In this document: positions 44,982-56,800 of the stretch, in pieces
Layout of the letters: each line of letters opens with the position of its first letter
Numbering within the stretch: the stretch's first letter is position 1
Source of the DNA: Lasiodiplodia sp. COLG20
Lineage: Eukaryota; Ascomycota; Dothideomycetes; Botryosphaeriales; Botryosphaeriaceae
Assembly (NCBI GenBank): GCA_009801085.1
Contig: VNWV01000012.1
Location: forward strand, 186,001-250,000
Length of the DNA stretch: 64,000 bases
Direction of reading: 5' to 3'
The notes under the pieces: generated by a model
Databases searched by the model: none
What the model was told of the DNA's origin: nothing
The model's input: the letters and a program-made list of their open reading frames with translations, nothing else
Translations under genes and position numbers: made by a program

Positions 44982-47900
44982 TTAACCACCCAATATAGCG
45001 GCTACCTCGCGAGCACGGGCCTCGTCTTCGATGATGATGCCCTTGCCCTTAAGAACATCTTCGAGGATATCGACAACCTTGCGGAAGCTGCTGGCGGCTC
45101 CACGGGTCTGAGTGAAGCGGCCCACGCAGAGTTGCGCCCGGCGTCCTTGCTGGAGAACCGTGAAAAGCTCGGCGGTAAAGGCGACGGGCTTCATCTGGAG
45201 TTCTGGATGAGGTATGCCTGAATTAGCACAAAGAGAGGTGTTGGCAAGTATTTCATAGTATCTCTTGAGTTTTGTAGGTGCCTTGGCTGGAAGATGGTAC
45301 TCACGGTTGGTCTTGTCAACACGGGCCTGGATAATGTTCGTGGAGCGGTCAAATTTGACATCCCGCACACCAAACCGCTTCCAATCGCGTAGAAGACGGA
45401 CAATCTCCTGCCGAACGCGGCCACGGCCGACCTGGAAAACGATGATCCTGGTCGCAGGCTTGATGTGCAAAAAGCGGGAAAGCCAGTTCTGACCCTCGGT
45501 GTAGCGCGGCACGGACGGGTCAAAGTCATCGCCGAATGAGAACGCAGAAGATGGAAGAGAGCTTGCGGAGTAGTTAGAGGGCACTAATGGGTCGAATGGT
45601 CGGTCAGTGCAATTCCATTGCTCAACAACAGGGTCAACTAAACAGCACTCACTCAACATCAGAGAGCCACGACTCTTCTTCTCCGGGACCCTCTTGCCGA
45701 ACAAAGAGGCCAGGTTCTTTCTGAGACCAGCGAGCTTGTCGCTCTTCTCCCTCTCAGAGTCACGCAGAGGAAATTCGCTGTTCGAGCTGGTGCTGCCGGT
45801 CGAGGGTTTTCTGTCCTGCTTAGTGTATGATGAAAAGGCGCGCGGCTTCGGCCTGTCTAGACGATCATCCAGACCCTGCCATGCCTCTGGGATCCTGGGA
45901 CGACGGGCGTAATCGCTAGGGTTCTGCTGTTCGGTTTGGTCTCTGTCGCTGACGCGGCGCTTGAACCAACTACGCTTCTTCGTAATTTTCTCGTCCTTGG
46001 CTGCAGTGCTTGTGCTAGAAGCCGAAACCGGAGTCTGCAAGGGAGTCGTTTGCGTCGCAGCATCCAAAGAGTCACGGTGAACGAACGGTGATGGCGTCTG
46101 ATCAATCTCGATAGTAAGGCTGGGCTTGTGGCTTAACGGAGGAACAGGGCTAGGGGTAGCTGGGCTGAATGAGTCGACGTGATACGGGCGCGTAGGGGTC
46201 GGCGTAGCAGAAGCAGCAGCCTGAGCGAGTGTGCTGCCACTGCTCTTCTTCCGGATATTGAGGGGCTGAACGTGCGGGCCAGTAGCAGCAGGAGAACTCG
46301 CATCTACAATGCGGATAGTCTGGTCCCCATAATACTTGTCATGTGCCTGGGTTACCGGGTCCGTAGCAGCACGAGTTGCGCTGCGCCAGTTGGGCGTCCC
46401 GACATGCGGGCTTCCATCAGGAGTGTTTTTGCCCTCCTCTGAGATGATCGGCAAAAGCCGAGGATGCTGCGGCGACGGTTGAGGTGCAGAAACCGAGCGT
46501 TGGTTTGCATCAGCGGAAGTTGGACGCGACGGGTGCAACAGACGATCGAGAGATTGAAGAACTTCGTTGTAGTTGGCGATGTTCTCGCCACCCTCCAACG
46601 CGAAGCGTGCTGCAAGGCGTTCACGGGTCTCAGCCAGCTCACGGGCGAGGTAGGTGTTGGGTGAGTCGTGACTGGCCTCCGGTGGAAGGGGAGGCAGCGG
46701 GCGCTGTGTATCAGTCTGCCTCAGGGCCTGCGCATCTGCGGTGTACGCCGAAGCACCGGAGCCACGATAGGAAACTGACGATGGGGGTGTCTCATACTCG
46801 TAAGGTGTCGGCCTTTCGGAGGACGTCCGAACGCTGGAGCTGACTGAAGTACGGTTGAAAGCTTCATCAAGAGCCTTTTCGAGCTCGACACTCGCCTTCC
46901 GGACCTCACCATCGATGGCACGGCCGGGGGTCTCCGGAGCCTTGACCTTGATGCGATGTTTATTGTTCTTCAGGACAACGCCGGAAGGTGCAGGAGGGGT
47001 AGATGCCTGAACAGGCGTACTGGGAAGAGCCGGGATAGGCTCCTGCTGCGGCGTCTGCGTAGCAGCCTCCTGCGGGTGTTTGCGTTGCTCAGGTGTGCCC
47101 TGCGCCGAGGTAGCCTCCGTAACAGTAAGACGGCTGCCTGTGGAACTCTTGCGAAGGTGCGCGAAGCTAACGCCGCGCTTGTGCGAGCTGCTCGGTCTCA
47201 CAACTATAGGCGGTGAGCTCGCCCAGACCGAACTGTTCGTTGATGACTTGGACAGAGACTTCCTGTGGCGCGCAGCAGGAGAAACGACAGACCCCCTCCT
47301 GGAGCTGCCACGTGAGTCTATGCTAGGGAGACCGGAGTGGCGGCAACCTGATTTCTTCAGGGTGTCAACACGTAGGGAACTGCCGCGTCCATGGTTGCTA
47401 CTCAAAGCCACTGATGACCTGCGGTTCCGGTGTCCGCTCGAATGCCCACTCGCAGCTGTACTGCCACGGTGGACCGTCACGTTCATGTAATTGCCCTTGT
47501 TCGCCAGCGAAGGTTCCCTAGACGCACGGAAAGGATCATAGCTCTGCTCGGACGGAGGAGGTTGCTGGAAGCTGTTTGCCGCCTGCAGATGCTCATCGTT
47601 GAGGATGGAGTACTGAGATTTGGTGCGCCCATGCGGGACGGGGGGCGGCTGACTGGGCCGGGCGAGATGGTGGTAGTCGCTCGCCGAGTAAGCAATCTCA
47701 GGCTCTCCAGGCCAATGCTCCAGCTGCTGGTCCTTGTACTTTTGCAGAGAGTTGTAGAAGAATTTCTCCTGGTTAGCCTCGTGGTTCAAAAGCTTTCGCA
47801 CAATGGTGTCCTCCGACTCGCTGTGCCAAAGGCAGCGCATATTACGCAACGTCTCCCTGTCAAGGTCCTCTTGGTAGCGAAGATCCCAGTGACTAATGCG

Positions 47901-49197
47901 AGGTTTTGGGCCGTTCCAAATGTCCTTGTCCGTCTGTTCATCAAAACCAAACTCTGCGTCATACTTGTGAAGGAAAGGGTGCTTCCAGACACCTTCGATG
48001 TTGATGCGGCGGCGGGGATCGGGCACAAGAATCTTGCTGATGAGGTCCTGGGCCTCCTCGCTCAGCCCATCGGGCATAACATACCTAGCTTGAGCGATTA
48101 TCTTGAACAAGTGCGTCAAGTCCTGGCGATCATTGTATGTGAAGGGAGGCTGTCCAGTGAGCATGACATAGAGAATGACACCGCAGCTCCACACGTCCGC
48201 CTGTCCTCCGTCGTACTGCTTGTAGCGAATGACTTCCGGCGCAGCATAGTGAGGGCTTCCACATGGTGTGCTGAGCCACCTTCCCTCCGGCTGCAGGGCG
48301 GCCATACCAAAGTCGACGAGCTTGATCGTCAAGTTCTCAGCGTCGATGAGGATGTTCTCAGGCTTCAAATCACGGTGGTGGATTTTGATACGGTGACAGT
48401 AAAGCAGGGCAGCGACAATTTGGCGGAAGATGTAGACCGTCTCCATTTCAGGAAGACCAACATTCTCATCAATATATCCGAAGAGTTCTCCGCCTTCGAC
48501 GTACTCCATGATAAGGTATCTGGACATTGTTAGCATTACAGTAACCTATGGCCGCAAACATGGTTACTTACAATTCGCTACGGTTCTCCCAAACATCGAA
48601 TAGCTTGACAATGTTGGAGTGGTTCAGCAGCTTCATGATGACGATCTCGCGCTCCAAGCCGAAAGGCATGGCTTTCATGTGCGCAGCAAGCTTTGGATCC
48701 GTCTCAGCGGACTTGTACAGGTTGAGCAAGCTCTGAGCCTTGACCTTGTCTGCAGTCTTTTTGGAGATGATCTTTGCCGCGCCGAGCTGGCCCGTGACGC
48801 TGTGCCTGACTGCCCTGACGCGTGAGCATCCTCCCTCGCCAATGGTCTTGCCAAGCTGCCACGGCCCGATGTGCGTCTTACGACGGCTATTGCTGCTTGC
48901 ATGGGTTGAGGCGGTCGAGATTGCCGAATCGCGGTTGGTGGCCCTGCCATCGCCCTTGACGACATTCGATAGGTGCTTGTTCTCGACCGTGGCGCCGGGG
49001 TGGTGGACGGTTAAGGTATTACCCTGAGGCAGTATCGACTCGTTGTGGGGGAGGTGCTGCTGGGCGTAGCCATGCTGTGACGCGACTTTTGTGCTGCGCG
49101 ACGGTGGAGTTGACGCGTTGGCTCGCGAGGTTGCGTCTGTCAGTGGCTTGCGTGACTTCTGGGAGTTGTAGCGCGCGGCGCGACCGGAGTGGTCCAT
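44982..49197 (-). CDS. Hsl1/Gin4-type Ser/Thr kinase (septin/morphogenesis checkpoint)
   Basis: A 1,335-residue CAMK-family kinase. Exons are 49197-48572, 48519-45653, 45583-45305 and 45217-44982. N-terminal SQKSRKPLTD is typical of this group. The kinase domain (about residues 112-390) has the glycine loop IGEGGCSRVR, the Lys in GAAKII, HRDLKPEN, VDFGMAAL, the threonine-bearing STPCGSPHYAAPEV and DVWSCGVILYVML. A long disordered Ser/Pro-rich region follows. The C-terminus (IIVFQVGRGRVRQEIVRLL, then VRDVKFDRSTN and FRKVVDILEDVLKGKG) is KA1-like, a lipid- or septin-directed module of Hsl1, Gin4 and Kcc4. The likely role is control of septation, bud-neck-like rings and mitotic entry through Wee1. 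Introns 2 and 3 (69 and 87 nt) are both multiples of three and lack stops, so they could be retained. Confidence 0.93.
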
Positions 49198-52100
49198 GAA
49201 GCCGGATCTTGCGAAGCTGCTAGAGCTTCTCAAGTCGAGCTCCAGGTGACTGTGCGGGCTTTGTTGTGGTTGATATCAACAGGGCGGCAGGTGGCTGCGG
49301 TGGCTTGAGCGGAGCGGGCGATGGTGGGGAAAGGTCTACGAAGGAAAAGTGGGCGTTCCGACCGAAGGTGGCTGTCGGAGGAGAAGCCGGTCGGGTTGGA
49401 GAAGGAGCGTATGCCCGACCGATGTTGTCCGGGAGAGCGAGGCCGGCGTGGGAAAGAAGTGATGCTTGAAGGCCTGGCGAAGGGCCAATGGATGAGCACA
49501 GCGCACGGCAAAGGAGCGGACGGCTCGGCAAACAAGGCCAAGCTCCAGCGAAATGGAGATTGAAGGATTGGCCGAGCCGGAGAAGAAGTAGGTGCTGGAG
49601 AAGGGCGGAAGTGGTGTGCGCGGGTGATGGCCAGCGTCGGAGGCGCAACTCCTGCAGCGGCGCGCGGTGGCTCCTTCCCGACTCGAGGCAGCAACGCAGG
49701 CTGAGGCGACTGCGGAAGGAAGGCACCAGGCCACGCACGCGCTGAACTGAGCGAGAAATTGAGGTGTTCGTCCAAGAAAACTGGACACTCGGCGAGGGCG
49801 TGCGAAGAATGGACTTGCACGGAGACGGCTGTTTGTGTGTGGATATCAGACCGTTGCTATGGCCACGCGGCGAAAGAATGCGCGCCGACAGCTGGAGAGA
49901 CCGCAACCGCCAGCATAGCGGGCACATTGCCGCTGTTGCTTTCTCCCATCATCGCACGTCCGGACAACTCCAATGCAGGGCAGAAATTCCTACTTCTTCA
50001 CGATGCGCGTGAAGCGCCCATTTCTCTCTGTGCGACGGACGACTTTGAGGCCCACGAGCCAGGTCGCGGCCAGCGCCTCCATGCCAGGAGGCCGCGATGG
50101 CGTTCTCCGCTCATGCTTTGGGAGGTCGTCCTCGAACAATGCTGAGGAAAGCGGTTGGGATCACAGCCTCAGGCGTTGTGTGGGGACGGGAAGCCGCTGC
50201 GGGCAAGCGTCATCGCGCGCACGCCGATCCGAGCTTGACCGAGATCGCTCCCGTCGCACCGCGCCCTGCACCCTGCGGCACATCCGTCCAACTGACCTCG
50301 CAGAGAGCCCGCCAACACCTCTTGCCTCACGCCGAATCGCTGCATCACGACCTGCTCCCCGCCCACGCGACGTGTCTCATCCTGACAAATGCTCCCCCCA
50401 ACTTCTTGACAAGTCTCTTCTCTAGCTCGCCCCTGCCCACCAACCACATCCCTTGATCGCCACTGGTCAGGCGCATGCTTCAGCGGACCAGTCTCCCGCG
50501 TCGCCCCGATCAGGCTCTGCAAGAATGCTGAGCGCGCGCGCTCTGTCGTCGCTGGTGAGCCCGCGCGTTCGGCATTGTGCCGAAGCCCGGAATGTGTGCT
50601 TGTGTCCAGCAAAAAGACGCAGGTATTATTAGACACCAGCCGCCCATCGCCCAGCTGCGCCGGGAACACGCAGAACGATCCCCGCTGCATTCACGCACAC
50701 TCCTAGCCATTCAGCCTCGCCCGTTCAGCACAAATGGAAACCTGCTCCGGCGTGTGGCTGGCTCCCGCCCGGAACACATTCGCCCAATCCAAGACAAAGA
50801 GGAAAAGAAACGAAAAAAAAAAAAAAAAACAGTGGTGAAAAGGCCACAGCAACAAGTAATATTGCCTTGTCTCGCTCTGATATCATCGGGAAACAACACG
50901 CCCGAACCCATTGTCTTCGACGTTTTGTAATTTCTGTGCCACCCTTGTCCGAGGGTCTCTGGCGACCCAAAGGAAGACGGGTCTGCCCAGCCCGCTTCAC
51001 TCCACCTAGCCGGCCCCGAGATCTAGATGCAGTTCCATCTCTTTTCGGAAGGTGTCGGCCTTTGCTTTGTCTCCCACCCAGCCTCGCGCCCAAAGAGAAG
51101 AACTTTTGCATCAGCGCATTGAAGCCCGTTAGTTTCTGCCTCGCGGGTGCTTTGTCCTTTTCCTCCTTTTTTTCTTCCCTTTTTGCCGCGCCTGGGGAGG
51201 CCTGGAAGCTCTCAGCTAGCTCGCATTTTGGGGACGGCGTGGTTTGGGTCGTCCTGGGGGCCAGACCACTCGCTGCGCCGTAGTAGGCCCGCCTCCACCC
51301 AAACACCCACCCCTGCTCATAGCTCGTTAAGGCCTCGACCCATCCATGGTCCGTGGGCAGGTGTGTTCTTCGTGCATGTGGAGTCAAGACTATAGGCTGC
51401 CATCGAATTTTCCAAAAAGCGCGGAAGCTACATACCAGACACGCCCAGACGTGTGCTCCGGTTGTCCTCGGCCAAGCGGTGGTGGCGACGCCTCCCTAGT
51501 ACCAGATCCATCATCTACCCGGACGCCCGCCCGACGTATCACGGCCCGTGTCTTCGGCGCTTCATGAAGATATTGAGGATTGTGATCCATGATTTCATAT
51601 GATGCTGTAACGGTATCTTGATATCGTAATATGATACTTTTGACTCCCAAACACAGCCCAGACACGCGGCGCCCAACCCAAATAACAGGCGCGCCGTGTT
51701 TGATCATCCCACACCGTATAGACATGCCTGACAAAAGAAATTCCGCGCTTGTTACTCCGTACCGCCCGCCAAAAATCTGAAAATGCTCCGAAACTGAGAG
51801 AGGACAAAATGAACATGTAACCTTTCCGTATCGCTGCCGTGGTGCCGTAGAGAAATCCGAACCCCTGATCGAAGAAAATAGGAAGCTTCGAAAAGAAATC
51901 CTAGCAACAAGCAGAAAAACATATAGGTATCCTGGTTTCGGAGAGAAACAATAGATGTCAAACAGAAGCGACTGAAAATGAACATCAAAACTCTCGAAGA
52001 AGTGACAAAGTAATATATCCAACAAAGAACCCTGTTCGGGTGGTAGAAGGTTTTGCTGCGACCGGCTCTAGTAAGCCCAAAATATCGACAGCGAAGAAGA

Positions 52101-52323
52101 ATCAAATCTCATGGTCCTGAAGGCCGGGCTCCTAGACGATCGTGGAAGTCGTCTTCGGCCACCGTAGCCCGTGCGCTCAGTTCACCGCGGTCTTCAGGGC
52201 ATCGAGAATGTGGATTTGGTACAGCAGCAGAACCGTAAAGGCGAATAATACAACGGAGAGTCGAGACTGGAGATAAAGGGGTATCGTGTCCAAGGAGTAA
52301 GCGTGGAATCGAAGAACGCCTCA
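49198..52323. other. 3.1-kb stretch without a recognisable gene, long kinase leader region
   Basis: Upstream region of the kinase, GC-rich with overlapping frames on both strands, then AT-richer towards 52 kb (3' flank of the zinc-finger gene). A 19-base A run lies at about 50812-50830. I see no family features. Confidence 0.5.
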
Positions 52324-53887
52324 TTAATGGCCCGAGAGAACAGGCTTGTGCTCGCTAGTCTCGCTAATCATCGAGCCTTTATCGGTTGGCGAGACGGATC
52401 CGTCGTGCTTGTCGGCTTCTGCTGCTGCCGCGGCCTTTCCACAACCCTTGACAAGGATGTGCCTCTGTAAATCAGTTAGCGACTCGTTCTATCCAAAATG
52501 CGTATTAGCCGCTAGAATCGGTGGCGCTTCTTACCTTCAGCGCATCTTTGCGCGAGAAACTCTTGTCGCAGTGACCGCACGGGAAAGGCTTGACCGCCAA
52601 GTGGATCCGCTTATGACGCTTCAAGTCGTGGTTCCGGTTGAAGCTCTGCGGGCACTGATCGCACTTGAAAGGGCGATCGTTCGGTGGTGCCTGGTGGGCT
52701 CCCGGATGTGCTTGGCCGTAGATGTGGCCCATACTCGCCGCGTGCCCGCTGTTAGGAAATCCGGGCATCATGCCGCCATGGTGCATGCCACCGACCAACG
52801 CGAGCTGGCCGTTCGGGTTGTTAACGTTAGAAAGGACGGGTCCGGGGAGCGGATAGCTCTGGTACGGCCGCTGGTAAGGAAGTGGCGAGTGCGCGGGTCC
52901 AGACTGCATCGAGGGGACCTGGGCTGAGCTGTGGGCCGGAGACATCCTATGCATGCCTGCACCTGCGCTCAGAGGACTGGGTTGGGTTGGTGAGGGTCCG
53001 GTAGAATAGGGGAAGTTCGACTGTTGCGGGGTCGTGGATGGCTGAGAATTATAGTGGTAAGTGGGGGTGGGCGGCAGCCTTGATGAGTACGGTTCCTGGG
53101 AGTGGTGGATGGGAGACTGGTGCGGTGCCGAGGAAGAGACCGGGTGTTGAGAGTTCATCATGCTGGACATGGAGCTTTGCGGTCCTGACATGGTTGGCAA
53201 AGATGAAGGGGCGGACATGGATCCTGAAGAGGGGAAAGGTGGGAGGTGGTTCAGTTCGTACGGAGGCGGAGGTAGGCCTGCTAGCCTTGTTAGCTGATAA
53301 CTGACCACACAAAAAAAAGGCAGATTTCTTTGATGCTTTGTTTGGTACGAACCTCGAGGAGTGGCATACGACTGTGACGTCGAGGGAGCTTGAGGCTGGA
53401 AACCATACGGCGTAGAGCCTTGGGGAGGTGGCGACCAAACGTAGCCGTTCGGGTTGTAGGACATGTTTTGCGACGACTGCGCGTTGGAGCTCATACCGTC
53501 AGACAAATTGCTAGGCGGAGTCAGAAGATTGCCTATGTTGCCTGTCGCGGGCGATTGCGAGTTGTTGGATGAGAAGGTGGGGAACTTCTGGATGTTCGAA
53601 AGCGGAGGAGGAGGGAGCTCAAAGTTAGGCAGAGACGAAGCGTTAGGCCGGCGAGCAGTCAAGCTCGTTGGTGCACCCATAGAATCCGGCCCAGGATGCA
53701 TATGGGTCGGGAGAGCGACGGCGGCAGCCACGTTGAAGGATTTCTCAGGTCCTTGGCCTGCTGGCCGGTCGTTGGAGGAGAGGGGAGGGGAGGGAAGTGA
53801 ATACAGAGTGCTGGTCTGCGGCGGAGTTCTCACGCCTGCGCCCGGCCAAGACTGACCACTGTGTGTCCTTGAGTAATCCAGCGAGGG
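52324..53887 (-). CDS. flbC: C2H2 zinc-finger conidiation regulator, FlbC-like (5' end unresolved)
   Basis: A transcription factor with two C-terminal C2H2 fingers: RPFKCDQCPQSFNRNHDLKR (HKRIH) and KPFPCGHCDKSFSRKDALKR, the second completed across the last intron, then HILVKGCGK. This finger pair matches FlbC, an activator of asexual development in Aspergillus. Exons end at 53353, then run 53277-52535 and 52464-52324. The Pro/Ser/Gln-rich N-terminal part is disordered. The first in-frame ATG is at 53701 (410 residues), but the frame stays open and protein-like back to a TAG at 53888-53890 (LDYSRTHSGQSWPGAG), so an upstream start exon is likely. Intron 1 (75 nt) is in frame without stops. The FlbC name rests on the fingers alone. 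Confidence 0.8.
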
Positions 53888-56800
53888 CTACTGCTGCGCG
53901 CCTGAGAGCGGGCGCGTCTGGAAGAGTCTGGGTAGTGTGGGTGTTGTTGTGATGTGGTGAGGAGCCAAAGACGCAGCGCGCTTGGGCGTAGGCGAGGCAG
54001 AGGCGGTTAAAGAGGCTCGCGATGCCAGAAACGGACGGCTGTCACGCACAAGGACGGACGGCTGCGCGAGAAGCGAGAAGTGTGTGAGGCCCACGGTGGA
54101 GATCCCTGCGGCGCGGTCGGAAAGAGTAGCACCGATGTCTGCAGGCCAATCCAAAAGACTTCTAGAAAGTCTCAGGCTACCCCCAGCGCGGAGGGTTAGG
54201 CAGCGCGGGAGAGCTGGCGCACAATGGGCGATGGAGTCAGGCGAAGTGCCACGGGTGCTCCCAAACTTGGACGAGCCCGGGTTCTTGGTTGCGCAGACGC
54301 GGTGCGACGGCGGCGGTCGCACGGAGCTGTGCAAGATCTGGTTTCTGGTAAACAGAGGAGGCGCGTCCCGGTGCCTGGGATGGTGAGAGACAGAGGGCGC
54401 GGAGGGGGAGGCTGGCGCGTGGTGGGGCTTGAAGCAGGCTGCTTTGTTGCGCTCTTTGGGCGTGCCTGGGGCGTGCGGCGCGGTGCGGCTGGTCGAGGCT
54501 GAGGTCACTCGCTTTGTCGTGAGTGGAGGTGCGCCGTCACGTATATGTACGCCGGGCCAGGAGCGTCAGGGTATGGTGGTTCGCGTGGCTGACTGGCTCT
54601 AGGGGCCCTGACGCCGTCGCCCGGGCTCACCAGGCGAGAGGATCCGTCCGTGCTCTGGGTGAATCTGGATCGGACGCAATTGGCGATGGATTCAGGTGAG
54701 CCCGCGCGGGAGAAGGTTCAGGCCGGGCGGGCTAAGCTTAGCTGCGCGCGCTGGCGGACGCAGGCCGGGCAAGCGAGCGGCAGAAGCAAGCAGTGAGATT
54801 AAGCCAGATCGCGCCTTTTCCTTCACACGGGCATGCGTACAATAGTGGTGCGCAACTGCCGGGGGCTTTGCGCGCTCCCCGCGCCCTGGACCCTGCCGCT
54901 GGATGACATGCCTCTGCCTGGGCCCGGGGCTGCCCAGCTGCCCAGCAGGCGGCGCCGCGGCTGGACTGTGGGCGCGGGACGACCGCTTGGGCACCGGCCC
55001 GGCTTGCGCCTCTGCCAGCCCGCGCTGGGAATGCGCCGAGAGACAGTGTCGACAATTGGCGCCGGCGAAACAAGGGCGGCCGGGGAACGTGCGGCTCTGG
55101 CTTCGAATCAGTCCCGGCGCGCCGGCGGCACCTTGTTTTTGATCGGGACCGCTGCACCACCGCCCTCAGACAAAGCCTTTTTGTCGCCCCTGATGAAACG
55201 CAGGAGCTCTTCAGCGGCAGCGAGCAGTCACCTAGCCAGCTCGCGCAGACTAGCCGAATACGACTCGAGGGCCTTGGCCGCGCTGGCAATAAAGACGTCT
55301 TCCCCATTCGGATCTCCGCTCGGCGCGCTGCGAGGCCTGATGACCGTGGTCTAAGACCGTGTCAGACCCGCCCACGCTCTGCTATTCCTGGCCGCGCCTG
55401 GCCCGGCGGAGAAAAGCAAGCGCGGCGGAGAACGCCGCCGATCCAAGCACCGCGGGCAGGCTAGCGCGCTGAGCAGCGGCAGGCATCCAAGCCCGCCCAC
55501 GTGGGCGCAGAGGCAGCGTGCGAAACAACCAGCCGAGCTGCCTGCTGCTCAGGCTGCTGCTGCTGCCGCGAGCTAGTTGCGCCGTGCTGCGCCGCGTGCG
55601 GCCTGCAAAGATGCCCTGGCCCGCCGTCCCGGTTTCGCGCGCGCGAGCAGCTCGAGGAGCAGCACACGGCGGCATGGGGGCTCTCCACACGCAGGCGATC
55701 GCTTCTCCCGCGACCGCGAGCCAATGCCACGGCGCCCTGCCCGCCAGCCATGATCGGCCACCCGTCACCACACGCGACGCTGACCGCGGGCATCGCAGGC
55801 AGAGCCGCATCAGAGCAATGCATGCCCGCGCTGCGCTGCACCCTCGCCGCTCAGGATGCATATCCCGGATGCGCAGGGCCAACCAGACGGCCGCATAAGC
55901 GATCCGCCCGATCTGAACAACGCAGCTTCGCTTTCGCGTTACAGAGAGCGCGCTGCGCGGTGACGGCCGGCAACTTCCACGCTCCTGACACGCGCTGTCG
56001 TCGAGTGCCCGGCGGCCCCCAGCCCCAGGCCACTACCCCGCGTGCCGCTGCGGCATCGTACGATGGGTGCGCAACGCTTGAAGATTTCTGCGACGGCCAG
56101 CCTGGCGGGCGGTTGTGGCCTGGACTGCGGCGCTGGGCGGGCGCGCTGGATGCTGTGCAGGCATCCCTGCGGCGATGCGAGCGCGCCCTCGGGGCGGCCG
56201 ACGCTATGCGCTGCGCCCGGATCGCTGGTCTTTCCTCAATGCGCTGCATGGCGTTTCCCGCCGCCTGTCTGGCGCCCATGATCACCCCCAGGCCGGAGCG
56301 AACACCCAGCCAGACCCGCGCACCCGCGCATCCGGGCTCCGCCAAGTGCAGGACGCGCTGCCTCCCCCGCGCTGAGCTCACCATGGCGGCCACGCGACTC
56401 CGAGGCTGTGGGAATGGCAGGCCCTGCACGCAGCCATCGCCCAGCACAGGCGGGCATGACGTGCGTTCCCGTCTCGTCGTCGGCCGTTGACGCTGGCTGC
56501 GTGCTCTCTCGCTTCGCCTATCGGCCAGGGCCCACGCCTGACGCACTCTGTAAAAATAGGCCCGTCGATGCTGATGATGAGTCGACTGTGCCCCTCGCCT
56601 TTGCATGTCGCGGGCACGCTGCATGCTGCACGCTCATTTCGGCCGTTCGCCCAAAGCGACGACTTGGCCCCTTCGGTCCTAGCAAGGGGTCAAAAACACC
56701 ACCCATGCCGCTCGCCCGCGAGCCACCCGTTGCGGCTGTTTCTTCTGCGGCGCCTTCGTCACGTCCTGCCCACGCTCCCTCACCACCCGTCTCAGCAGCC

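Noticed and set aside
51390..52025. A 211-codon minus-strand frame downstream of the zinc-finger gene
   Set aside because: It has no family features, and its Phe/Ser-rich composition fits antisense reading of A-rich untranslated DNA.
53888..54508. Open frame directly upstream of, and in the same frame as, the FlbC-like gene
   Set aside because: It ends at a TAG at 53888-53890, starts at GTG, and has GC-driven composition. More likely leader DNA than an N-terminal extension.
55501..56490. A 329-codon plus-strand open frame, with a 257-codon minus-strand frame overlapping it
   Set aside because: Both are rich in Arg, Ala, Cys and Pro, open mainly because the DNA is GC-rich, and show no domain or splice logic.
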